Source: Parvibaculum sp045863935 (GTDB lineage: Bacteria > Pseudomonadota > Alphaproteobacteria > Parvibaculales > Parvibaculaceae). Taken from it: DNA of 8,998 nucleotides. The stretch spans positions 1 to 8,998 of the forward strand of contig NZ_BTVP01000066.1 in the NCBI RefSeq assembly GCF_045863935.1, written 5' to 3'. A program made the position numbers and the translations under genes. Within the stretch, counting starts at the first letter, position 1, and each line of letters starts with the position of its first letter. This document shows positions 1 through 5,128 of the stretch, one piece after another. The notes beneath the pieces were generated by a model. It did no database searches. It was given only the letters and a program-made list of their open reading frames with translations, and was not told where the DNA came from.

Positions 1-2
1 TG

Positions 3-59
3 ATCGCGGCGTCCGCCTGGCTCAACGTCTTCCTCACGCTGCGCTACCGTTCGGCAGAG
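3..59 (+). pseudogene. Inverted piece of the regB transmembrane region
   Basis: Read on the plus strand from position 3, this stretch encodes IAASAWLNVFLTLRYRSAE. That is what RegB/ActS proteins have about three residues after the Cys that ends the minus-strand fragment. The two coding pieces meet head to head at GCAGAG (54-59), which serves both as the Ala-Glu codons of this piece and as the complement of the Leu-Cys codons of the other. Downstream of 59 the plus-strand frame is only the antisense of regB. I infer a short inversion or a fold-back junction at a contig edge, not a separate gene. Position 1 is the window limit, so the left boundary is unseen. Confidence 0.75.
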
Positions 60-251
60 ACCGAGCGGCAGCGGAAAGCCGAGGCCGAAATGAACGAGAA
101 GCACGGCGGCAAGCTGGCCGGCAATCGCCATCCAGCGCAGGATCACCAGCGTCTGCAGGCGCACCTGCCCGCTCTGGTCGCCCGGCATGCGGCCCGCCAG
201 GAAATTCCGGCGCAGCCAGTGCATGGCCACCCGGTCGTCGCTCATGGTCAT
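54..251 (-). CDS. regB: RegB/ActS/PrrB-family redox sensor histidine kinase, N-terminal fragment (interrupted)
   Basis: This is the first 66 codons of a membrane-bound sensor kinase of the RegB/ActS/PrrB family, which with RegA/ActR controls respiration, carbon fixation and other redox-linked genes in alphaproteobacteria. The visible protein starts MTMSDDRVAMHW. It then shows the family's conserved entry into the first membrane segment: RLQTLVILRWMAIAGQ (residues 31-46), then a hydrophobic stretch through FGLGFPLPLGLC (55-66). The ATG at 251 is chosen because GGAG lies 7 nt upstream; ATG at 245 is an alternative. After Cys66 (codon at 56-54) the frame continues only as unrelated residues, and the expected continuation lies on the opposite strand at 3-59. 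The H-box, catalytic domain and most membrane segments are outside the window. The gene follows the hydrolase gene at 328-1410 by 76 bp on the same strand. Family assignment is from remembered motif similarity. Confidence 0.8.
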
Positions 252-327
252 CGATCGTCTCCGCCTCAATTCGGAGCGGAGTTTAGTGCCTCACGCGCCT
301 GCCGTCATGATTTCGATCAAGGTTCCA

Positions 328-1410
328 TCAGGCGTTCGACGGCCAGACGCCCGCCAGTTTGCGGGTCTCGCCGATGCGCATGATCCAGGTGTTTTCGGGC
401 TCGTAGCCTTCCGCCTCCGCGGCCTTCAGAAAGCGTTCCGGCGGCTCGAAAGGCGGTTCCACGGTGAGGAGCACCGTGCCCCAATGCATGCCGACGACGC
501 GGCGCGCCTTGAGGTCACGGCCCATCTGCACCGCCTCTTCGGGCGTCGCGTGGGAGGCTTTCATCATTTCGCGCGGCTCATAGGCGCCGATGCCGAGAAG
601 CGCCGTGTCGAAAGGCCCGTAGGCCTCGCCGAGTTCGCGAAAGACCGGCCCATAGCCGCTGTCGCCGCCGAAGAAGAGATGGTGATTGGCGCTTTTGAGC
701 GCGAAGCCCGCCCAGAGCGTGCGGTTGGTGTCGAAGCCGGAGCGGCGCGACCAGTGCACAACGGGCAGCGCCGTGATGGAAACGCCTCTGATCTCGTGCC
801 GCTCATGCCAGTCGAGTTCGATCACGTTCGAAAAGCCGCGCTCGCGGAAGAAGCGCGCGAGACGAAGCGGCACCACCACCGTCATGCGGTGCTTGTTGGG
901 CAGGCGCGCGAGTGCCCGTTCGTCGAGATGGTCGTAGTGATTGTGGCTCACGACCAGAAGATCGACCGGCGGCAGCGCCGAGATCGGCACGCCCGACTTC
1001 ACGTAGCGGCGGGGGCCGAGACCGGCTGGACCTGCAAATGTCGTGAGATAGGGATCGGTCAGGACGGTGAGGCCGCCGATGCGGATGAGGAAGGACGCGT
1101 GACCGAGCCAGGTGATGAAATCGTCGTCTTCCGCCGCATGAAGCTGAAGATCGCGCACCGCCTGCGGGCGCGGCACGACATGGCCTTCCGGCACCTCCAC
1201 CTTGCGCGCGCCCATCTTGAGCATTTCGAGAAAGAAGGGACCTGCATGTTTCATGCGCCCCTGGCCCCGGCTCGCGCAGCCCTGCGGGTTGCGGAACGTG
1301 CCGTCCGGCATGTGGTGCCAGGGACGGGTTTCGTCCTGCGCCTCGTTGCCGGAGGCCGTGGCGCCGGCAACCTGGCTATTCCGCTTCGATGATGCGCGTC
1401 TCTTTGTCAT
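328..1410 (-). CDS. NAPE-PLD/RomA-like metallo-beta-lactamase-fold hydrolase
   Basis: This 360-residue protein belongs to the metallo-beta-lactamase superfamily branch that includes NAPE-phospholipase D and the bacterial RomA/UlaG-like proteins. These are binuclear-zinc hydrolases; the substrate here is unknown. Visible features are HHMPDGTFRNP near residues 32-42, typical of this branch; WLGHAS at 101-106; the metal motif SHNHYDHLD at 155-163 (H156, H158, D160, H161); H219 in VVHW; D250 in GGDSGYGP; SHATPEEAV at 286-294; and H309 in GMHWGT. All expected metal ligands are present. There is no clear signal peptide, so a cytoplasmic location is likely. The ATG at 1410 keeps the conserved PDGTFRNP block well inside the protein; only a weak AGGG lies upstream. 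The gene lies 77 bp downstream of the ankyrin gene and 76 bp upstream of regB, all on the same strand, so co-transcription is possible but unproven. Confidence 0.85.
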   Translation of the reverse strand: MTKRRASSKRNSQVAGATASGNEAQDETRPWHHMPDGTFRNPQGCASRGQGRMKHAGPFFLEMLKMGARKVEVPEGHVVPRPQAVRDLQLHAAEDDDFITWLGHASFLIRIGGLTVLTDPYLTTFAGPAGLGPRRYVKSGVPISALPPVDLLVVSHNHYDHLDERALARLPNKHRMTVVVPLRLARFFRERGFSNVIELDWHERHEIRGVSITALPVVHWSRRSGFDTNRTLWAGFALKSANHHLFFGGDSGYGPVFRELGEAYGPFDTALLGIGAYEPREMMKASHATPEEAVQMGRDLKARRVVGMHWGTVLLTVEPPFEPPERFLKAAEAEGYEPENTWIMRIGETRKLAGVWPSNA

Positions 1411-1435
1411 TACACCCTGGGCACGAATGTCGATG

Positions 1436-1449
1436 TCCTAGAGATAGGA
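1436..1449. repeat. Short perfect inverted repeat between two minus-strand genes
   Basis: TCCTA, GAGA, TAGGA forms a 5-bp stem with a 4-nt centre. It lies in the 77-bp gap between the ankyrin gene and the hydrolase gene, about 26 bp upstream of the hydrolase start. It is too short and has no T-run, so it does not look like a terminator. It could be an operator half-site pair or chance. Confidence 0.3.
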
Positions 1450-1487
1450 TGAATTGGCACGACAGCAAGAGACGCCTTGCGGAACCG

Positions 1488-2084
1488 CTATTGCATTCCC
1501 GCATTGCGCAGCAGACCGGCGATTTCGCGCAGATGGTTCTCTTCGGCGAGATCGAGGGCGGACCGGCCGGTGAAGTCGGTCTCGCTGAGGTCCACATCGT
1601 ACTGAAGAAGGACCTCGACGACGCCAGCATTGTTGGCCCGTGTCGCGATGAGAAGGGGAACCTCGCGGTTCGCGCCTGACTTGTTGGGGTCGGCGCCCGC
1701 TTCGAGCAAGGCAGCGGCGATATCGGCGCGGCCCGAAAGCGCCGCCATCGACAGCGCGGTCGTGCCGTCGGGCGCGCGGCGATTGGGATCGGCCTTGTAT
1801 TCGAGCAGAAGCTTCACCGTCGAAAAATGGCCATTGCCGACGGCGAGCAGCAGCATCGGAATCCTGTCGCGGCCGCTTTCGTTCGGCGAAACGCCTTTCA
1901 CGAGGTCCACCTTCAGGGTCTCGTTGTCGCCCGTACGAGCGGCCTGAACCGTGTCGTTGTCGACGATGTAATTCGTGGGACCGCCCGGCTGGATCGCCGC
2001 GGCAGGCGAAATACCGGAAAATACCGTGCCGACGAGCAGGGCCAGCACCGCGAAGGGGGCCGCGCGAAGCGATTTGCGTGTCAT
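1488..2084 (-). CDS. Exported ankyrin-repeat protein
   Basis: This encodes a 198-residue protein with an N-terminal signal peptide and roughly five ankyrin repeats. Residues 1-30 have a basic start (MTRKSLR), a hydrophobic core (FAVLALLVGTVF) and a small-residue cleavage region (SPAAA before IQPGG), so export to the periplasm is likely. Repeats lie at about 42-71, 74-101, 106-134, 139-168 and 172-198. The clearest is the third (DGTTALSMAALSGRAD, then LLEAGADPN). Ankyrin repeats bind proteins and no catalytic domain is visible, so an adaptor or chaperone role is inferred; the partner is unknown. The start at 2084 is preferred because it gives a compact signal peptide. ATG at 2120 is in frame and would add 12 residues; neither has a strong ribosome binding site. 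The gene is divergent from senC and upstream of the hydrolase and regB genes. Confidence 0.85.
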   Translation of the reverse strand: MTRKSLRAAPFAVLALLVGTVFSGISPAAAIQPGGPTNYIVDNDTVQAARTGDNETLKVDLVKGVSPNESGRDRIPMLLLAVGNGHFSTVKLLLEYKADPNRRAPDGTTALSMAALSGRADIAAALLEAGADPNKSGANREVPLLIATRANNAGVVEVLLQYDVDLSETDFTGRSALDLAEENHLREIAGLLRNAGMQ

Positions 2085-2244
2085 AGTGTCGCCGCGCAGC
2101 GGGTCGCTTGATCGAAGCATTTTCTCAAAGCTCTTTTGACGGTAGACAGGCGGGGGGTCCGGATTGGAAGCCGGCAGCCCCGAGGTCCGGGCAGTATAGA
2201 CCAAGGACGGCCTCCGCGTCCGTTTTCGAAGGCGGTTGGCTGGA

Positions 2245-2262
2245 GCAGGGACAGAACCCTGC
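2245..2262 (+). repeat. Inverted repeat in the senC leader
   Basis: GCAGGG, ACAGAA, CCCTGC forms a perfect 6-bp stem with a 6-nt loop, ending 18 bp before the senC ATG and just upstream of its AGGGAG ribosome binding site (2269-2274). It could be an RNA hairpin in the 5' leader or a small operator. The rest of the divergent intergenic region (2085-2280) contains a TATAGA at 2195-2200, but I found no matching -35 element, so I do not call a promoter there. Confidence 0.35.
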
Positions 2263-2280
2263 GGAAACAGGGAGAAAAAC

Positions 2281-2889
2281 ATGACGCGCAACGGCAAGAT
2301 CGCTCTCGTCATCGGCGTGCTGATCGCCATTGCGGCCGGGCTCTGGCTGTCCGAGTTCATGGTCGGGGGGAGCGGCGGATCGGGTGCTGTCTCCTCGTCG
2401 GGCAAGGCGCAGGTCGGCGGCCCCTTCACCCTCGTCAACGATGCGGGCGAGACGGTGACAGACGAGACCTTCCGCGGCCGCTACATGCTGATCTATTTCG
2501 GCTTCACCTTCTGTCCCGATGTCTGCCCGACGGAACTCGGCATCATGTCGGCGGCACTCGACCAGCTCGGCGAAAAGGCAGAGAAGGTGCAACCCCTTTT
2601 CGTCACCATCGATCCCGAGCGCGATACGCCGGAGGTGATGGCACGCTATGTGACGCTCTTCCATCCGCGTCTCATGGGGCTGACGGGCACGCCGGAACAG
2701 ATCGCCAGCATCGCCAAGGCCTATCATGTCTTCTACCGAAAGGCGGAGGACGAGAGCTCGACGGACTACACGATGGATCATTCCTCCATCGTCTTCCTGA
2801 TGGGACCGGACGGCGAGTATCTCAAGCTTTTCCCGCCGCAGACGCCGCCGGACAAGATGGCCGAGGCGATCGCGAGTTATATCGAGTGA
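2281..2889 (+). CDS. senC: Sco1/SenC/PrrC-family copper chaperone for cytochrome oxidase
   Basis: This 202-residue membrane-anchored thioredoxin-fold protein belongs to the Sco1/SenC/PrrC family, which delivers copper to or reduces the CuA site of cytochrome c oxidase. Residues 6-26 form one N-terminal membrane anchor, followed by a Gly/Ser-rich linker (29-41) and the periplasmic domain. The copper-binding set is complete: C78 and C82 in FCPDVCP, and H167 in MDHSS. The family TIDPERDTP block is at 109-117. Length is normal. AGGGAG sits 6 nt before the ATG, which fixes the start. In Rhodobacter, senC/prrC lies beside regB/prrB and affects signalling through that kinase. Here a regB fragment lies about 2 kb away on the opposite strand, with a hydrolase and an ankyrin gene between. 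A role in respiratory-oxidase assembly or redox signalling is inferred from family and context. Confidence 0.93.
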   Translation: MTRNGKIALVIGVLIAIAAGLWLSEFMVGGSGGSGAVSSSGKAQVGGPFTLVNDAGETVTDETFRGRYMLIYFGFTFCPDVCPTELGIMSAALDQLGEKAEKVQPLFVTIDPERDTPEVMARYVTLFHPRLMGLTGTPEQIASIAKAYHVFYRKAEDESSTDYTMDHSSIVFLMGPDGEYLKLFPPQTPPDKMAEAIASYIE

Positions 2890-2892
2890 GCG

Positions 2893-2910
2893 GGCCGGCA
2901 CGAGCCGGTC
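2893..2910 (+). terminator. Possible weak hairpin after senC
   Basis: GGCCGGC, ACGA, GCCGGTC can form a 7-bp stem (one G-T wobble) starting 4 bp after the senC stop codon. No T-run follows directly; a run of five Ts appears only at 2933. It may help end the senC transcript or protect its 3' end, but intrinsic termination is not convincing. Confidence 0.35.
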
Positions 2911-2964
2911 AGAGACGCTGTCCCATTAAGGTTTTTCCTTCCGGCGCCGTGCTTCGTCCGTGTC

Positions 2965-2993
2965 TTGACGGTTCCGCGCGAGGGGCCTATGTT
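2965..2993 (+). promoter_or_regulatory. Promoter of the leucine leader and leuA
   Basis: TTGACG (2965-2970) is separated by exactly 17 bp from TATGTT (2988-2993), a good sigma-70-type promoter for an alphaproteobacterium. The ATG of the leucine-rich leader at 3001 begins 8 nt after the end of the -10 box, where transcription is expected to start. The leader would therefore be translated from a leaderless mRNA. Confidence 0.7.
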
Positions 2994-3000
2994 CGCGCGC

Positions 3001-3084
3001 ATGGAACGCAACCGGCATATCGCCCTGGGCCTTTCTCTCGGCCTCGACCTCGCCCTTCTTCGGGGCGCGCTTCTCTGCGCCTGA
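3001..3084 (+). CDS. leuL: Leucine-rich leader peptide (leuL-like)
   Basis: This is a 27-codon ORF just upstream of leuA. The peptide begins MERNRHIA and then runs LGLSLGLDLALLRGALLCA: nine leucines among the last 19 residues (positions 9, 11, 13, 15, 17, 19, 20, 24, 25). That density, directly before the first committed gene of leucine biosynthesis, is the signature of a transcription-attenuation leader in which ribosome stalling at Leu codons senses charged tRNA-Leu. Eight of the nine codons are CTT or CTC, read by one tRNA-Leu class. The stop codon falls in the loop of the first leader hairpin. The start at 3001 is preferred because it coincides with the predicted transcription start. An in-frame ATG at 2989 has GAGG 5 nt upstream but overlaps the -10 box, so it would need another promoter. 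I know of no specific published example in this organism. Confidence 0.8.
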   Translation: MERNRHIALGLSLGLDLALLRGALLCA

Positions 3085-3162
3085 GCGCAGAAAACATTCC
3101 CTTTCCGACATTGCCGAATCCAAACTGCGCCTCACCGGTGCCACGAGAGCCCGTGACGCGCA
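3074..3162 (+). promoter_or_regulatory. leuA attenuator: alternative leader hairpins
   Basis: Four segments can pair in mutually exclusive ways. A (3074-3080, TCTGCGC) pairs with B (3085-3091, GCGCAGA) in a 7-bp stem whose loop contains the leader stop codon. B extended to 3082-3090 can instead pair with C (3125-3134): nine pairs with one bulged C at 3131. C (3126-3135) can also pair with D (3153-3162): TGCGC with GCGCA and TCAC with GTGA, around one C-C mismatch. This is the classic topology: ribosome stalling at Leu24-25 covers A and favours B:C; reaching the stop codon covers B and favours C:D. D is not followed by a U-run, so the C:D hairpin is not a textbook intrinsic terminator. Pairings are read directly; the switching mechanism is inferred. 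Confidence 0.65.
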
Positions 3163-3174
3163 TCGCTCCGCCGA

Positions 3175-3189
3175 ACATGTGAGACATGT
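3175..3189 (+). promoter_or_regulatory. Hairpin enclosing the leuA ribosome binding site
   Basis: ACATGT, GAG, ACATGT forms a 6-bp stem with a 3-nt loop, ending one base before the leuA ATG at 3191. The loop GAG is part of GTGAG, the only Shine-Dalgarno-like sequence at suitable spacing (7 nt). The region also contains an ATG at 3177 followed directly by TGA, and an ATG at 3186 that stops after three codons. It may tune leuA translation. A GTG at 3179 is an in-frame alternative start for leuA. Confidence 0.4.
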
Positions 3190-3190
3190 C

Positions 3191-4882
3191 ATGCTGAAGA
3201 ATCCATCCGTCAAATACCGCGCCTTCCCGCCGGTGCCGCTCACCGACAGGCAGTGGCCGGGGAAGACGATCACGAAACCGCCTATCTGGATGAGCACCGA
3301 TCTGCGCGACGGTAACCAGGCGCTTTTCGAACCGATGAACGCGGAACGGAAACTCCGCATGTTCGAAATGCTCGTGAAGATCGGCTTCAAGGAAATCGAG
3401 GCGGGCTTCCCATCCGCTTCCGACACGGACTTCGGTTTCATCCGCAAGCTCGTGGAAGGCGGCTATGCGCCCGACGACGTGAAGATCGAAGTGCTGACGC
3501 AAGCGCGGCCCGAACTCATCTCGCGCACGATGGAGAGTTTGCGCGGCGCCAAGAACGCAATCGTTCATGTCTATAACGCGACGGCGCCGAACTTCCGCGA
3601 AGTCGTGTTCCAGCAAGGCAAGCAGGGTGTGAAGGCGATCGCGACGGAAAGCGCGCACCAGATCAAGGAAATCGCCTCGACGATGCCCGAGACGAACTGG
3701 ACGTTCCAGTACAGCCCGGAAGTCTTTTCGGGCACGGAACTCGACTTCGCGAAGGAAGTCGTCGACGCCGTGACCGAAATCTGGGAAGCGGGGCCGGATC
3801 GCAAGACCGTCATCAACCTGCCGGCGACGGTCGAAATGGCGACGCCGAACATTTATGCCGACCAGATCGAATGGATGCACCGCAATCTCGAACGGCGCGA
3901 CGGCATCATTCTGTCCGTACACCCGCATAACGACCGGGGCACGGCGGTGGCAGCGGCGGAGCTTGCCGTGATGGCGGGCGCCGATCGCGTCGAAGGCTGT
4001 CTGTTCGGCAATGGCGAGCGCACGGGCAATGTCGATCTCGTCACGCTGGCGCTGAACCTCTACAGCCAGGGCATCGATCCGGGTCTCGATTTCTCGCAGA
4101 TCAACGAGATCGCGCGCACGGCGGAATATTGCACGCAGCTGCCGATCCATCCGCGCCACCCTTATGTCGGCGACCTCGTGTTCACGGCCTTTTCGGGCTC
4201 GCATCAGGATGCGATCAAGAAGGGACTCGCGGCCTACAAGGAAGGCGACATCTGGCAGGTGCCCTATCTGCCGCTCGATCCGAAAGATCTGGGGCGCACT
4301 TACGAGTCGATCATTCGCGTGAACAGCCAGTCCGGCAAGGGCGGCGTCTCCTATCTTCTCGAAACGGAGTACGACCTCCGCCTGCCGCGGAGATTGCAGG
4401 TCGAATTCAGCCAGGCCGTCCAGCGCGTGACGGATGACAGCGGCAAGGAAGTGCGCGCCGCCGATATCTGGGCGATTTTCGAGAAGGAATATATTTCGCG
4501 GAAGGAACCCATCGAATACGTCTCGCATACGCTGTTCGACGAGGGTGGCAAGCAGGGCGTGAAAATCCGTGTACGTCGCTTCGGCAAGGAAGAGCAGCTC
4601 GAAGGCTTCGGCAACGGCCCGATCGATGCGGCGATGAGCGCGCTGAAACTCGGCGTCGAACTTCGTCATTACGAGGAGCATTCGATCGGCTCGGGCACGG
4701 ACGCGAAGGCCGTCGCCTTTATGGAAGTGGCGGACCCGGAGCATCCGGGCGACCTCTTTGGCGTCGGGATCGACCCGAACATCATCACCGCCTCGTTCAA
4801 GGCGATGATCTCGGGCGCGAACCGCGCCGCGGCACGCCGGCCATGCGAAGAGTGGGTCCGGCTCTGCGGCGGTGAGGGATAA
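3191..4882 (+). CDS. leuA: 2-isopropylmalate synthase
   Basis: LeuA condenses acetyl-CoA with 2-oxoisovalerate to 2-isopropylmalate, the first committed step of leucine synthesis in the cytoplasm. At 563 residues this is the long form similar to the yeast-type enzymes. The catalytic TIM barrel shows STDLRDGNQAL (35-45, with R39 and D40), the metal motif HPHNDRGTA (244-252), GNGERTGN (273-280) and SGSHQDAIKKG (335-345). The C-terminal regulatory domain responsible for leucine feedback runs from about 415 to 555 and includes GFGNGPIDA (472-480). The ATG at 3191 gives the family-typical start MLKNPSVKYRAFPP. leuCDB are not in the window, so leuA seems to be transcribed alone. It is preceded by a leucine-rich leader and alternative hairpins, and followed by a strong terminator hairpin. 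Nothing appears truncated or missing. Confidence 0.97.
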   Translation: MLKNPSVKYRAFPPVPLTDRQWPGKTITKPPIWMSTDLRDGNQALFEPMNAERKLRMFEMLVKIGFKEIEAGFPSASDTDFGFIRKLVEGGYAPDDVKIEVLTQARPELISRTMESLRGAKNAIVHVYNATAPNFREVVFQQGKQGVKAIATESAHQIKEIASTMPETNWTFQYSPEVFSGTELDFAKEVVDAVTEIWEAGPDRKTVINLPATVEMATPNIYADQIEWMHRNLERRDGIILSVHPHNDRGTAVAAAELAVMAGADRVEGCLFGNGERTGNVDLVTLALNLYSQGIDPGLDFSQINEIARTAEYCTQLPIHPRHPYVGDLVFTAFSGSHQDAIKKGLAAYKEGDIWQVPYLPLDPKDLGRTYESIIRVNSQSGKGGVSYLLETEYDLRLPRRLQVEFSQAVQRVTDDSGKEVRAADIWAIFEKEYISRKEPIEYVSHTLFDEGGKQGVKIRVRRFGKEEQLEGFGNGPIDAAMSALKLGVELRHYEEHSIGSGTDAKAVAFMEVADPEHPGDLFGVGIDPNIITASFKAMISGANRAAARRPCEEWVRLCGGEG

Positions 4883-4923
4883 GTCGCCCGTTTTCCGGCC
4901 GTCTGTCATCGAAATGTCACTGA

Positions 4924-4958
4924 ACCGTCATGAAGGGGATTTCCCTTCGTGACGGTTT
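4924..4958 (+). terminator. Strong hairpin terminator after leuA
   Basis: A 14-bp stem (ACCGTCATGAAGGG with CCCTTCGTGACGGT, one T-G wobble) encloses a 5-nt GATTT loop and is followed by TT then GG. It begins 41 bp after the leuA stop codon. The stem is strong and the T-run short, as is common in GC-rich genomes. It separates leuA from phaZ transcription. Confidence 0.8.
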
Positions 4959-4976
4959 GGCGGCGCCTGACAGAAA

Positions 4977-5010
4977 TTTTCCGTAACCATATCCGGCTCT
5001 TCCCGGAAAA
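4977..5010 (+). repeat. Spaced inverted repeat upstream of the phaZ promoter
   Basis: TTTTCCG (4977-4983) and CGGAAAA (5004-5010) are perfect 7-bp inverted repeats with 20 bp between them, roughly two helical turns centre to centre plus a few bases. They lie just upstream of the probable -35 element. This could be a pair of half-sites for a dimeric regulator; function is unknown. Confidence 0.35.
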
Positions 5011-5015
5011 ATCTC

Positions 5016-5044
5016 TTGGAGAGGCGGCAGGCGGCGCCTACATT
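5016..5044 (+). promoter_or_regulatory. Candidate phaZ promoter
   Basis: TTGGAG (5016-5021), a 17-bp spacer and TACATT (5039-5044) make a moderate sigma-70-type match (3/6 and 4/6). Transcription would start near 5051, giving a 5' leader of about 78 nt before the phaZ GTG. The expected start falls inside the 19-bp palindrome at 5046-5064. Confidence 0.45.
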
Positions 5045-5045
5045 C

Positions 5046-5064
5046 CATGTTGCGCCGCAACATG
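5046..5064. promoter_or_regulatory. Perfect 19-bp palindrome, candidate operator for phaZ
   Basis: CATGTTGCGCCGCAACATG is a perfect inverted repeat: 9-bp arms around one base. It sits just downstream of the candidate -10 box and spans the expected transcription start, a classic repressor position. Its core TTGCG-N-CGCAA resembles the TGC/GCA-type sites reported for PhaR regulators of PHA genes in alphaproteobacteria, so PhaR is one candidate. The regulator's identity is an inference and its gene is not in the window. Confidence 0.6.
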
Positions 5065-5128
5065 AAGGCGCGGGGGAAGACGGGGTCGCGGCGATGGGGC
5101 GGGACCCACGAGCTGAGTGAGGTAGAGC

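Noticed and set aside
187..1392. Long plus-strand open frame (about 400 codons) over the hydrolase gene
   Set aside because: It is antisense to the metallo-beta-lactamase-fold gene, whose metal motifs are all intact; the plus-strand product is low-complexity Arg/Ala/His-rich and resembles no family.
2236..2280. TTG start extending SenC by 15 residues
   Set aside because: The ATG at 2281 has a well-placed AGGGAG and gives a standard N-terminal membrane anchor.
2125..2901. Minus-strand open frame over senC
   Set aside because: Antisense shadow of senC, with no recognisable domain.
2136..3182. Plus-strand open frame of 348 codons spanning senC and the leader region
   Set aside because: It runs out of frame through senC and the leuA leader; the residues are low-complexity and no start signal supports it.
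2987..4909. 640-codon minus-strand open frame over leuA
   Set aside because: It is a frame shadow caused by high GC at third codon positions; the product is Arg/Asp/Leu-rich with no motif, while the plus strand is a full leuA.
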